Shown piece by piece: positions 49,751-62,028 of a stretch of 64,000 nt of DNA. The notes under the pieces were generated by a model that was given only the letters and a program-made list of their open reading frames with translations, did not search any database and had not been told where the DNA came from. The DNA is from Galerina marginata (taxonomy: Eukaryota; Basidiomycota; Agaricomycetes; Agaricales; Galerinaceae): assembly GCA_023014335.1 (NCBI GenBank), contig JAECYW010000001.1, positions 2,418,001 through 2,482,000 of the forward strand, in the 5' to 3' direction. Position numbers and translations under genes: made by a program. How positions within the stretch are numbered: the first letter of the stretch is position 1; every line of letters begins with the position of its first letter.

Positions 49751-51036
49751 ATGAAGTACGTTTGGTTGGATGTTGACCCCGTACGCAGAACCTTTGTTCT
49801 CTTCTGCTAGCTCAAATTGTACCTCGTATAGGGCCACGATGATGCCACCGCAATTATGTTGGCCGTAAACTCCCCGATCATTCATCTTTTGGGGGTTTCG
49901 ACGGTAAGCTTTACGAGCGCAGCTCGTAGGTTGGCTAACTCACACATAGACACATGGAAACGCTAGTAGTGATTGGACCGCGACTAACGCAGCAAGGTGT
50001 CTTATCGCATTTGGCGCCCAATCTCACATTCGCGTTTATCCTGGTTCGCACGAACCGCTCTTGTTGCCCGCTAAACATGACCCCGAGATACATGGCGTGG
50101 ACGGACTTGGAGGGGTAGAGGGTCTGCCCAACAGCGACAGCCCAGAGGTTCTATCCCTATTTTCACAACACGAAGATGGCACCAGAGTCCGGGCGCTTGA
50201 AGGAATGTCCCGAATAATCAAAAATACCTGGAAGAATGGAGCGGGACATCAAGTAACTGTCATATCGACCGGCCCAATGACGAACATAGCTCACTTCGTC
50301 AGCGTTTATCCTGATTTACTTGTTGCTGTTGAGGAATTTGTCTTCATGGGAGGCGGCGTTGGTATGGGGAATCGTTCCTCTGTTGCAGAGTACAATATTC
50401 TCTGTGATCGTGAGCTATTTTGTTTCTTACCATATCGACTTGAATTTTATACTGTACCACCCTTAGCTCATGCCGCACAAATCGTGCTCAATGCACCTGT
50501 TAAGAAGACCATGATGCCCATCAATGTTACTCATACAGCGATTGTCACCAAAGATATTCACTGTGAAATTCTTTCACCTTGTTCTACTTCTTCTCGCGAA
50601 AGCAGCACAGAACTCCCCAGAGCGTCGACGAACTTGCGCCACACTCTATCGACTCTGATCAGTTTCTTCGCAGACTCTTATAAATCGACATTTGGCTTTG
50701 AAGATGGCCCCCCTTTACACGATGCGCTCACCGTTGCCTACGTGGCTCACCCTAGTTTATTTAAGGCCACCCGACATAGAGTAGATATTGAACTCACAGG
50801 CACTCATACCGCTGGGGAAACTGTTGTGGATATGTGGAACTATCAGACTTGCGATGATACTTGGGGTCGCAATGGTCGTAACTGTATGGTTACAGAATAT
50901 ATGGATGTAAGGTTTTTCAATCTATGTTCTTTCTAGATGGACAACTAACAGCTAGTGTACTAGGTGAAAGGCTTTTTTGACATGTTTTTAGAAACGATAT
51001 CGCGCTGTGATGAAGTTACACCGTTAAACGCCCGTT
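49751..51036 (+). CDS. Inosine/uridine-preferring nucleoside hydrolase
   Basis: Hydrolyses ribonucleosides to base plus ribose for nucleoside salvage. The ATG at 49751 is interrupted by an intron inside the signature: MKYVWLDVDP then GHDDATAIMLAVNSPIIHLL, giving the Ca-binding DxDPGHDD. It continues GVSTTHGNASSDWTATNAAR, CLIAFGAQSHIRVYPGSHEP, EIHGVDGLGG, VTVISTGPMTNIAHFVSVYP, EFVFMGGGVGMGNRSSVAEY, NILCDPHAAQIVLNAPVKK, GPPLHDALTVAYVAHPSLFK and a final exon VKGFFDMFLETISRCDEVTP, with TAA at 51034-51036. The linker around 50580-50620 is poorly conserved and may hide an intron. The frame is otherwise intact. Confidence 0.92.
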
Positions 51037-51235
51037 AAATGGCAAATAATACACATCCCTCAAATAATAGATTCTTGCCTGCTTTGAACTTAAAATTGAA
51101 GTTGTGAGCTCTACAAAACCTTATTTCTTTAGGAACCAGGTGTATAAGAATACAAGTACAAAGCAATGTAGTCTACAGAAATACAATCAAAAGTGTTCCA
51201 GTAGATAGTAGATTTTGACTTGGTCATGCTTTTAG

Positions 51236-53643
51236 CTAAATACTCCCGACCTTCTTGAACCAGGCATTGATCGGCTTCAAGGTTACTGGAGGAGAAACTT
51301 TGTTTGCAGGCTGAGGCGTACTTCTCGGAGATTTGGTAGGACCTCCATTGCGGCTCGGTTTCCAGGTCGCGAGCCATGTCTTCATTGATGCAAGGGCGGC
51401 TTTCTGCACAGCTGCAACAGTAGGATCAATGTTACCCGAAGTACCTAGGTCAGAGCAATGGAAGCCATCTCCTAGTCCAATAGGTTGACTCGATGTACTT
51501 TGAACGGAGACATCGGTAGCGGATACAGTGGCGTCCCGCCATGGGTCACCTATTGATATTGTATCAGAACCAAAATAATCAAAAATAGAAGAATACGTAC
51601 GAATCCCGTTGGCGAAGAAAAGGTTTTTGATCTTGACATTCCACCCTTTGTACACGAGGTTGGTGATTACAGTTCTCGGGATCGGGGGAAGGGGGAAAGC
51701 GGCAGGGAACATCTGTTGGCATTGTCGCTAAAATAATTTCAGCCATGGTTGACCTTTAGATAGATGCAGTGTTTATTCACCAAATCGTAAGAAGGCTGGA
51801 CCAATCTTGTAACCAAGGATGGATGGAAAAGAGGTGCACCCTCCTGATATGTTTTTGAGTAATGAGACCAAGGCAGGGGAAAAAGTGGGTACTGACTTGT
51901 AAGTAACCAACTTCATTGCAGCTGAGGGCAATCGTGAGTATTGGAACACAAAATTTAGGATCAGACGTACACAATCCAGAACCAGGACCGACCTGCGTTA
52001 TCAATGGACGTGTCTGTCCAATAGGATAACGATGTATCATAGGTCCCAAGGCACGTCCTGGGTAAACGGGGATCAGTCATTAACAGGACATATTGAAGAG
52101 GAGTATATCACTCACTCTGCATCCATTTTACCGCACACTGTTATGAAAAAGACGTAGCGGGTTAATATGATACAATTTAACATTATACTGCACTCACAGC
52201 CGGAAAGGTATATATTACGCCAATAAGTGCCCCAGGAAGCGAGCGCGCTTTCAAGGCCAAATCCAGTAGCAGGCGCCGATACGCCATTTTAAACTCCAGT
52301 GCATCGCAGAATCGGTAGAACTGCGTGGCTGCACCAGAGGTGACCTGAAGGGATTGCCAATCCCAGAGGTTGTTGCGAACTTTGAAACCATTCAGCCTTT
52401 ATTATCTGCAAAATCCCAGGCATGTACGCACGAGCGCCAGCGACATCGTCAAGATGGGTCATGTTACCGAGACCAAAGTTCTCCTTAATCGCTTGAATGG
52501 CGGTGGTATTCTTCCCCGTAAATGTTTTATCCACAAATGAAATGACTGCTTGGACATCAGCCGAACAGTTAGCAGGCATATTGTTACGAATAGGTTCGAA
52601 GTATTGCCAAAAGTCCCTGCCATAGAGGATCAGAACGCGTTTGCTAGTATTTCTTAGCTTGTTCGTTTAAAGCGGACTCACAGGATGGCTTGGACGACTG
52701 CAGATGACGCATATCCTGCGAAGAAAAGTCCGGGTTTACTATTTATAGGTTTAATGAAGCCAACGTGATTAGGGCGAATTTCTTGGAGGGAAGGGAAATG
52801 ATGCGACGCACTTCACCATGGTCCAGCTAGTGAGAGCACCTGCATAAATGGGTTAGTAGGCAGGCTTTAAAAAAATGGAAGCACGTTGTACCAGAATAAC
52901 TCCCTCCAATTAAAACCCACGGAGCTTTATCTGGAGTGACCGAGTCGCCACCTGGCATAGGGAGGTTGACGTTCTTGGCAAAGTATTCCAGGTCATCAAT
53001 GGCTTGTTGGATGGTGTGTACCCGGAGACTCTTGACGCTCAAGTCGGGGAAAGGGTTACTCAGACCGTAGAATCTATGTTCCAAGACGATGGTGCTACCG
53101 CTTTGTTGTTGTGCTACAAGACCAGAAATAAGAACAAGTACGCGGTGAATACAGCATGCCTACCGATTAGACCGTTGATAGTCCTGTTGGTGAGGTAGCC
53201 AGAATAACCTACATAAAAATGATTCAGGTAGGCGGCGCGAACAGGAAGAAACTCGTACCATCCGCATTAGCTTCACCGGGTGTAAAGAGAATTATGGGTC
53301 CGCCTTGTGGTTTCCATTCAGCGCAAAAATATAGAGCAGGCGTACTACGGAAACACACCTTGCTCAGTAGAACTCCCATGTGTGCCAGAACCTTTGCTTA
53401 AATGTCCCAAGAGATGGATTGTTGTGGTCGATGAGCTGGTCGAAGAAGTAGATGGTCGTGTATGGTGGTAAAACTGTGCCATTGCGACTCGTCACTGGGA
53501 TTCCGGGGTCAGGTAGGCTCACGAGAGGAATGCTTGGGGGCTGCAAAATGTTGCCATGTGGTCGGCCATCCTGCAGACGAGCAGATACACCAACGACCCC
53601 TGCGAGAGAGACCTGCGAGTGCTAAGACATGTCGTAAGTACAT
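51236..53643 (-). CDS. Secreted S28-family serine carboxypeptidase
   Basis: Prolyl-specific serine peptidase family (lysosomal Pro-X carboxypeptidase/TSSP type). The ATG at 53643 gives a leader MYLRHVLALA...GVVGVSA after removal of one extra G at 53612-53613. Then NILQPPSIPLVSLPDPGIPV, FFDQLIDHNNPSLGTFKQRF, GGPIILFTPGEANADG, TIVLEHRFYGLSNPFPDLSV, HTIQQAIDDLEYFAKNVNLP, the nucleophile motif WVLIGGSYSG, SADVQAVISFVDKTFTGKN, a C-terminal region with DGFHCSDLG, and KPINAWFKKVGSI with TAG at 51236-51238. The HCSDLG segment carries the candidate catalytic His. Extracellular role in protein degradation is inferred from the leader and family. Confidence 0.9.
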
Positions 53644-54645
53644 TTCAGTGCGGTGGTCCTAGTTCCGGGTCTCCAGCAAGTCAAGGAAGGCACAAGAAGG
53701 AAAAAAAATCCAAGTTCATATATACACGGATGCAGAAGGCGAAGATTCTGCGAGTTGCCCTGAATCCACATGCAGCTCGCTTTCGCCAACATGATACTTC
53801 CGCTTCGAAATAGGCTATGGCTTTAGAAGATCAATGCACCTATCTCAACGCGAGCGTGTGGATCGTGTCATCTACCTATCCTCATAAGAAAGCTATAATC
53901 TCACAAAATGTCCTTTTTACTGTAGCGGACCGGCGTTTGTGACGTCGAAGGACGCTTTTGCGGATGAGCGAAATAGATTGGAATGTTGAATGGGTGGCAG
54001 CCATGGTCGCGGTCATTAATCGGAGTCGCAGATTCAGATGCCTGCCCATGGAGATAACGCGTGGCGTGTTGCTTGAGCAACACATGACTCGTCTACGAGG
54101 ACGCGTCGGTCCCACTTCCACATGTTGCTGTTACATAAAGGCATACGCGAAGCAAGGAAGAGCAAAGGCTCAACAGAAAGGCAGGAGGGGTGCCGAAGTA
54201 GGCGCGCCGACATATTAGTTTATGCCAAGCGGATACGCTGCCGGTGTTTGAGTCCAATTATTTATAGGAGCGCCGAACCAGATAATTACCTATCTGACTG
54301 GGGAATCTTATGGAAACAGGGAGATAAGAAACGCTCATGTGAAGCTCGTCCAGCTTGCAGCATGCACCGTTTGGGAGATGAACGTCGATGAACGGTATTC
54401 GTGGCTCCATAAACACTAGACGTGACTATAGCTATAATAGTTGACTGGTCTGAATTGGTACACGAGACACTTGTCCGTTGATTATATTCAAATCGTGAAC
54501 CTGGCGGCGGACCTTGTACGCGATGCAAAGGTACTCGTCAGTTGAACGTCTCGACATACGGAGATTGTCATAGTAGATCCGTCACATATAAAAGGTCCAA
54601 GAGAATACATTTCTGACCTCTTGCACCACCACCGATGAATCCCAT
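53644..54645. other. Intergenic, no confident gene
   Basis: About 1 kb. Short frames on both strands (for example 53958-54218, 54122-54391) have biased, low-complexity composition and no consistent splice pattern. A string CTCCAGCAAGTCAAGGAAGGCACAAG-like purine stretch precedes an A-run at 53700-53710. I see no repeat, tRNA or gene. Confidence 0.45.
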
Positions 54646-55394
54646 TTAGAAATTAGCACGCGCAACTTCTGGAAAAGATCGCGGAGGACGAGGGAGGACG
54701 TCCAGTGGGTTGCCATTTTTTCGGAACATTTGCAAACACTGGGGCGGACTAAAGCCGGAAGACATGGACCAGTACATCAAACATATATCGGTGACGAGCC
54801 AGAATTTGCATTGAGATGAGGGGATCGATGGCTTCATAGAAGCGTCCAGCTTGATGGCCGAACTACAACGAAAAAAAAGTGAAGAGCAAGATTGAAAAAG
54901 TTTACGGCGCATACCTTTATTAATAAATAGGCATTCCATTTCGAAGTCTGTATTAATTTCAAGTCATGTACCATTGCCTATTCCCTCGACCTTCGAGGCA
55001 TTCTCCGTAATTTTGATTGCCTTTTTCAATGGCCTTCGGTTAAGTAGACGTGTCAAGCCATACGCTGGAGGTATGGGTTCCGTCATTTGTCCAGTCAGAC
55101 CCCAGGTCAGATTGACATTTTGGCGGGAGAATGAATATGCCATATAACCTAACAACAGCAGAACACAGAAAGAAAGAAAAGTCTTTCTACGAATTCACCG
55201 TTCACCGTCAAGTTCATGAGAGGGGTGTCCGATCCACGGTTTTTCATATGATCATCATGTAGTTTGGTGAAAGTAAGAGGTCTCCAATAAGCCCATAAAG
55301 TGCATATCCGGATTTTTGACCTCGTCATTGAAGCTTTGTCGGTCGAGAACTTCCTGTTGAAGACAATATGAAAGCCACGATCAATGTCGATCAT
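54646..55394 (-). CDS. Unidentified small protein, three or more exons
   Basis: Not recognised. A TATAAAAA element about 50 bp upstream on the minus strand and an ATG at 55394 lead into MIDIDRGFHIVFNRKFSTDK. An intron (GTGAATTC to GTTAG) joins to GYMAYSFSRQNVNLTWGLTG, AYGLTRLLNRRPLKKAIKIT and ENASKVEGIG. A second intron (GTACAT to ATACAG) joins to FEMECLFINK, and a third (GTATGC to GTTGTAG) to FGHQAGRFYEAIDPLISMQI, LARHRYMFDVLVHVFRL and SPPQCLQMFRKNGNPLDVLP, ending EVARANF at TAA 54646-54648. Two one-base breaks (TTT 54915-54917, AAA 54751-54753) are needed, of the same kind as in known genes. The model is plausible but unproven; the true start may be further upstream. Confidence 0.42.
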
Positions 55395-56066
55395 GGAGTA
55401 GTTTCCATCTGTACCGCAACATCTTCCCGGTGTGATCTCGGTTTTTATATCCAGGCTGATTGTCTGGCTTGAGCTGGTCTGTAGTTTACATGGTGGCGAT
55501 GGTGTCGTGCATGATCGTCTTTCCTTCCGCGGGGCTCACGAACGTATGGCACGCCTGGGTATCATTCAGCCCATTTGCAACTCGTTTGCAAGGCCAGCTT
55601 GTTTATAACAGAATTGACTGCATAAGCATAAAGTCCCAGCCAGAATTGCCTAGCCATGACTTTAACTCCTAGAAGATGTAAAAAGAGGTCGAATCCTGTC
55701 GGCGCTAGGCGGGCGTCAAAGTCCATGTTCGCGTTTGAACATTGCACAAAACGTAAAGCAAAGGGTGGGATGGAGATGGCGTGAAATCAGCCAGGGCTGG
55801 TCCAGAAATGAAGTCACTCATGGTTGCGACGCCATCACGTGATTGGCGCGTCGCTCTTCACCCGCCTTATATTTTTCAACCACGAACAAATAGAGGAACA
55901 AACAAAGAAGGCCTATTCCCCTCTCCTGCCATCGTGTTCCGTTCGTCTCAGGTTTACTCTTTCGTTCTTGCAGCAGCTTCTGGCTGTTGTTAGCGCTTAA
56001 CGAAGGCCTTACGCCCATAACGCCACTACGCAACTCACGCTCACTCTCAAGAATCAACGAATTAAT
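55395..56066. promoter_or_regulatory. Divergent upstream region, no gene recognised
   Basis: 672 bp between the unidentified minus-strand gene and the membrane protein. TATAAAAAC lies on the minus strand at about 55440-55450. No tRNA or repeat seen. Confidence 0.45.
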
Positions 56067-59000
56067 ATGATTCCCCTTGTCCCTGCTCTCATCCTCGCTT
56101 TCGTGTCTTTTATTGCTTCAGCTTTTGTTGTCCTTCGCATTGTTATCCCGATTTTGCCTCCGCATCCACTGAGCAAACGTGTTTCACCGGTATGTTCTTT
56201 ACTTGGCGCACGATATGACTGGCTTATCTTCCCATTGTAGGCCGAATTTGGACTTCCTACCTTCCGTTCTCTCTCACCTGCGGACAAGAGCCATCTTTGG
56301 TTGGCATGCCTTGACCTTCTTGCCCTGGTCCTCTTCATATGGCAGTTTGTTAACGAGTCCACTATTGGTCCTTCAGGAGTTGCCCTCGCCACCGACCCAG
56401 CATCAGCAATCCGGTTGTGGATTGCGGTCACTATTCGACAAACATGCCTTCTCATTGTCGCCTCAGTCACCCTTCTCCACGTCCGTATGGCCCAATCGGT
56501 ATCCTTTGGTGCTAGGCATTGGATGTTGTGGGCTCCTACAGCTTTACTGGTCATAACATCGACCACCATCGCTGGATTATTGTCAGGAACAGGGGTCCAT
56601 TCCCTGTTTTATGGACTAACAGCTTACACCACCGCTATTGGTGTGCTAAGTAGCATTGCCTTTGGTTCCCTCATTCGGACCTTGTTCGTTATCAAGAAGA
56701 ACCTCTCCAGCCTTAATGAGGTTGATGAACCTTGGCCGCCCGTTAGGGAGATGGAGGAGAAACCGCGACCGTCATTTGCGACTGAAGAAATTGATGCAAT
56801 CCGTGATGGCGCGTCCTGGATCACTTCCAATGCCAGTTCTCGAAGAGGGTCCATATCCGCCTGGTCTTTTACTACCCATCACACAGTAACGACCTCACAG
56901 CATGGACATGGTCGACCGCAGAAAGCAACCCATCCTTCAGTTCCTGCCGAAGTCGTCATTCTGGTTTGGATCGACAACTGCTAATGATGTTCAAGTTCCC
57001 CCTGTTCCACCACTTCCATCTCCGTACGGTCCCATATCACCAACACTGGCTGATTCGGATCCTTTTAGAAGAGATCTTCCTCCCCTCCCCAATCATCCTC
57101 GAACTCGGTTGGGTTCGCAAAGTTCATGGTTAACAGTCTTCGAATGGCTCTCACACCACCGTAACATCTTGGTCCTACCCAACCACATACCACGATGGTA
57201 CATGTCGGAAATGACAGTGTTCAGGACTTACATACTGCCTACTCTCCAGCAACTCGCCCCACCACTCCGGCTCTCGCGGATGCACAGGTTTTGGGTGGAT
57301 ATGGGTACGCACCTGGAGGAATAGAGGCGGAAAAAGGAATGGCAGCTTTGGCTGCCCCTCCTGGAACTACAATCGAGATTTCTAGTGCGCCTGCAATCGG
57401 ATGGTCAGTTATGATTTGGCTCCCCCTTGTAAGTCTTTCACTTCACTGCATGAAATGGATTAATGACGCGTTGTTTTGACAGGGATTTTCATTACCTTAC
57501 TTTATCGTCCTTTCACAGAACTCAGTGCCGTCTACTGCTCTTCAAGTCTTGTTCGTTTTGTCGATAACTCTGTCAGTCACCGCTTTTGGCTCTCAACCTC
57601 CTGTTCAATTCCCCTCTTCCCATTCCAGTTGGGCTCTTCGACGATCGAGATGCGCTGCCCGCCGATCCCCACCGACCTCACATTCATGGCAGTCTTCCTC
57701 CACATAAATGGTCCCACGAATACAAGCGGAGCACTAGCTGCAGCGTCACGGTTGTGGAAGGTCGCCGTAGTGGCGATGTCTGGCTTAGTAAAGGAGATGC
57801 TGTAGATGGAAAAGGAAAAATTGGAAGGGCAATTGGGTTGCTCTCTGCGACACCGAAACTCTCGGTTCTTCCACCTGAGGAAAATAACGACGAGTTTGAC
57901 ATGCCCCCTATTCCTTTCCAAGACGACTCTCTGCCAGTAAACGTCAATGGTACACCTCACTCGGAGAACAGCGTGCAATTTGGAAGGCTCAGGAAGGACT
58001 CAAAAGCAAGTTCACATTTCTCTGGCGGTGATGAGAGCCTAGCATTCGCCAGTCGGATCATGATCGCTCAAAGGCACTACTCAACCCTAGCTCAAACCGT
58101 CGTCGTACCTGGAGCAGCAGGTGGCAGCGCAACTGGCGAAAACCGCGATTCTGTCGGAGCTGCTACATTGGTCGGCGTTGCAACAGGCGCAACGACCAGC
58201 AAACGTGCCAGTCATTCTTCGCACCTTCGTTCACGATCTGTCTCTTCAGTAAACAATGGTCCCGAGACTCCCACTCAAGAACGGTTCAACATCAGCCCTC
58301 CACCTTCGTTCCCACTCCCGCCTACGCCTCCGAATGTCAGAGCCGCGCGCCTCGCCATGCTTGCCCACAAAAAGTCTTTCTCTTCCGGTCATGATTTCTC
58401 CTTCAAGCCTGTTGACGATATCAATGAAATCGATGCAATGACGGCCGGCGTTCTTCCCCTGCTTGTTCCTGGACTCACAGTCGGCGAAGACATGAAGATC
58501 AAGAAGGGTAACTACACTCCACCTGGTTCATACAGCAAGAGCAAAGGCAAGAAGGTGGCCAAGAAGCTGACGGAATTCGGTGAAGACTTCTCATCCCCTG
58601 AGGTGCATTCGACTCCTGCCAGAAGACGTCAGCCTCGGGGAAGAAAGGAGTCGGGACACAAGAGAAACCACTTCAGCCTCCCTAGGTAAGCTTGTTCTCT
58701 TCTAATAAGTTTCATTAAATTCTGACAACTTTTTTTTTTTTGAGCTTGAGCCTCGGAAAGGAAATGCATTCTTTGGCAGTGTGGAGCGCAGAGATCCGAA
58801 ATGCCCTTGAGACTAAAGTTGGCCAATATACAGCTGTTCCGGGCAACGTCGACATTGGACGAAGGAACACAGTAATTGGAGTGGAATCCGCGCTAAATGG
58901 CATGTCACACCTTCAGTCCGTTGAAGAGGAAGAAGACTCCAGGTCATTCAAACCGCTTGGGGAGGGCCATGTCAACCCGCTCACTCGGCCTCCTTCCTGA

Positions 59001-59735
59001 TGTCCCCAAAGTGTCAGCACTGCGCGATCGTCAGTCGCCAGCATTGGCAATGTCCCACCCGCCTCCGCTGCCTCTACTGTCACCTTGTTTGAAGAGTTCG
59101 AAGCAGGATTAGAATCTGGACCGCAAGCTGAAAGCACACCTCACAACTCTGTCTCGCAGAAACCTACCTCCCGGCATCCACCTCCACCAATGCCCGATCG
59201 CCGTCGTTCGACGATTAGGTATATCAAATCTGAGAATACCGAAAACGAGCCCATCACATATCCCATGGAAGAAACCAACCCAAACCCGGAAATTGCAACC
59301 TCTGCGATAAGTTCCTTCGCACAGTGGTCTTCCCGAGCCGTTCGACCCCTAATGCCAAAGGCCAGCAAGTTGCAACGCAGTCCTTCTGACGCCGCTGCGC
59401 CTAAAGAGGGTATGCGCACCCTGACCCTCCTCCAGGATCGCGGGAACATCGTGAACAACAACAGCAGCACCAACGTTGGCCCCACAACTGCCGAAATACG
59501 CCCTCTCACTCTCGGAAAGCGCCAGAAGTCTCGTGTAACCGTCAATCGGGACGAGAACGCCATCCCAGGTGAACCTACGACGCGACACAAGAACTTGAAG
59601 TCGCTGACGCTTGTCCGGTCCGAGACGAGCAAAATACGGGGCGTTCTGCGCAAAACTGAAGTCCTGCCTGACGTGGTCGTCCGCCCACCCTCCATGTCGG
59701 AGCACCACGCCTTCACCTACAATTTCCAAGATTGA
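56067..59735 (+). CDS. Large multi-pass membrane protein of unknown function
   Basis: Not recognised by family. The ATG at 56067 opens a hydrophobic segment (LVPALILAFVSFIASAFVVL); after one intron come further candidate helices: LACLDLLALVLFIWQFV, RLWIAVTIRQTCLLIVASVT, HWMLWAPTALLVITSTTIAG and GLTAYTTAIGVLSSIAFGSL. A Pro/Ser-rich loop follows, then a later pair, IGWSVMIWLPLGFSLPYFIV and STALQVLFVLSITLS. That makes roughly seven membrane spans. The remaining half is a cytosolic-looking disordered tail with many Ser/Pro/Arg motifs (for example LTVGEDMKIKKGNYTPPGSY and TIRYIKSENTENEPITYPME), ending HHAFTYNFQD at 59735. At least three frame breaks (near 56945, 57200 and 57560) and one around 59000 must be bridged. 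It could be a receptor- or transporter-like protein; no function is claimed. Confidence 0.65.
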
Positions 59736-60249
59736 TTCCATTATACCTCGATGGGGTTGACATTTGACATTGTTCATATCCCTTTTTTTGCCCATAATTA
59801 TTACCTTTTGTTCATGCAATGCTTTGAACTTTCATGTCGTCTTGCTTTCTCGTCGTTTTCACATCGCTTTTTATATCCCTCGCATTGTTTTCCTTGTCCA
59901 TATCCACGCATAATTTGTTATGTCCCCACGTTATCTCGCAAGTCGTAGCTATAGTTTTCTGCTTTCCTATATCTCCCCGCTTTTCACCTATGCTTTTAAA
60001 AACCCCTAGCTCTCAGTAACTGGTTGCTGTCGAAATGTTCTCGAAGTACGTACCTATGCCCCTATGCTGTCTCTGTTCTCTGTATATACCAAGCTGTCTA
60101 TTAGTATTAACTGTCCAAGCATTTCCGTCAAATTTTTTTGGTTGTCTTATTTCTGTATATAGTGCGCTTATTCCTCGCCATAAATACTGATGATACTCAA
60201 TAAAAAGATTTGACTACTATACATGACATGGAATGGGCCCTTCAATCCA
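59736..60249. other. Intergenic, convergent 3' ends
   Basis: Strongly T/C-rich between 59750 and 60000, probably the 3' untranslated region of the membrane-protein gene. An AATAAAAAG polyadenylation-like signal lies at 60199-60207. No gene seen. Confidence 0.5.
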
Positions 60250-61745
60250 TCATGAGTCGAGCAATCCAAAGAGGCTTATTACAGCCAAGTTTTTGTCTTT
60301 TGTCTGCCCACAGTATGCGATGACATATTTCGAAGGGTGCCAGGACACTGTCGGTGATGATGCTAAGGCAGGTACGCGATGGAGAGGAGTCACCAGTCTC
60401 AGTTGCACACTATCGAAGGAATATATCAAAAGGATGTGCACTGCTGTTGTTGAGAGAACTCACAATATCGATGTACGTTCCGGTATTTGCGACCGCTAAG
60501 TATTCCCCAGTCATGCGAAAAGCTCAGAGCCGTAATGCCATTGCTAAAGAGAAGTCAGACAGGAGTAAATGAGGTGCTCAATGGTGATTACTTACTCGCA
60601 GACTGTAATCGTGCGAGTCACTATCCAGGTGTTCAGGTCGAACAAGTTGATGATGGAATCGTGGCCATCCGGATGCAAGATATCTTCGATGGAGGTCAGG
60701 TGGGGTGAATGGCGCGGAAAGAAGGAAGTGAACTTACACTCCTCGAGGATCCAGTGCCAGAGCGATGCATCCGCCTACATGCGCTGCTGGACTATCTTGT
60801 ACGTTCATAGGAAGGCACGTCGATAACACGCAAAGTATGTTCTGTTTGCATGGACACCACCACACCATCTCCCACATGGTTGAAAATGGCCGTCGAGCCT
60901 GAGAACTAGTAGTTCTCGGTCGTTAGTTATCCAGGAATGGCGAAAGCAAAATGGCGTAGAAAGGAGACGAACCGGACCCCGATCGATCGTATACCACTCC
61001 GCTTTTGCTTCCTCGGTCTTTTTCCCGTGGTTCAAGAAGAATAGCTGATGGCCAGCTGAGCAGTAGAGCATCGATTGACCGTCGGGGGCGTAGCTCATCT
61101 GCGCCGGCGTTACCTTGAGCTGAACTTGTTGGGTGTAACGACTTTCTGGACGAGCATAATTGTAAATACTGACATAAAAGGAAAGGAAAAAAGGAAAGAG
61201 CGTACGCCGCGCATCCCAAAACACAATCCGTTTGTCTCTCTGACTCGACGTGCAGAACAGCTCGGGGTGTGTAGGATTCCACGCGACATAGTCAACATCA
61301 TCAGAATGACCTCCGGAGAACGTGGTCGCGCTCCTCGTCTCCATCTGCATTTGCGATGTAAAATCAACACGAAAAGTTCAACCATATGCATTCCATAGGC
61401 AATACGCACGCTCTTCTCAGGATTCCACACCCTCGCCAGCCTGTCGATCCCAACAGCCGCCAGCTTCTTCCCATCACAGCTCCAAGCGACATGGCTGAAG
61501 CCCTGTCCGTTGGATATGCGGAAATCGCGCGGCTTGAACGCGGAAAATGTGGGCGGCTGATGGATAGATCATAAAGAGGAGCGGCACGACCAGATGGGAT
61601 GATTGTAAGATAAGGAATCGCCGGCGCAAAATGTGGTTCGTACATGGATGCCTCGAACAGCAAAGGTGGTGTGGATCGGAGGTGAGGGAGGACGTTCGGC
61701 GATAGGGATCTCATCCTCGTCTTTTGTTCCTGATGGTTGGGACAT
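60250..61745 (-). CDS. tex1: THO complex subunit 3 / TEX1-like WD40 protein
   Basis: WD40 propeller of the THO/TREX complex that couples transcription to mRNA export. The ATG at 61745 gives MSQPSGTKDEDEIPIAERPP; then SHVAWSCDGKKLAAVGIDRL, ARVWNPEKS, GGHSDDVDYVAWNPTHPELF, CTSSQRDKRIVFWDARR, LKVTPAQMSYAPDGQSMLYC, SAGHQLFFLNHGKKTEEAK and the C-terminal SWHPSKYVIAYCGQTKDKNL, AVISLFGLLDS with TGA at 60250-60252. The blade with WNPTHPE and the WHPSKYVIAYCG..KDK C-terminus match THO3 rather than generic WD40 proteins. Breaks: an extra base in GGG 61685-61687 and a missing one at 61551-61553. Several short introns. Confidence 0.85.
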
Positions 61746-62028
61746 GATGACTGGCTTTAGGTATGGGCGGTAATGGTAAGTAGCTGAGCGCGTTTACTTG
61801 CCATTCAGAGATCGGATGCTGACACCCTCAAGCCCAAACAAGGACAAAGGTATGTGTTGTCCAAGCGCCGAGATTCATTCCGTAGGGGAATCGAATTGAA
61901 AGAAGGGTCCAGGAATATATCAAGAACAGATCAACCTAGGGATTCAGGCAGACGAACAATCCAATATGCTTCCTGTGCAAAATGCAAGTAATACATTGGC
62001 AAATACATTATTTAATTGTCCAAATGAG

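Noticed and set aside
47821..54110. Other ACGCGT hexamers
   Set aside because: They fall in coding sequence or gene-free DNA, away from promoters of replication genes, and fit chance occurrence.
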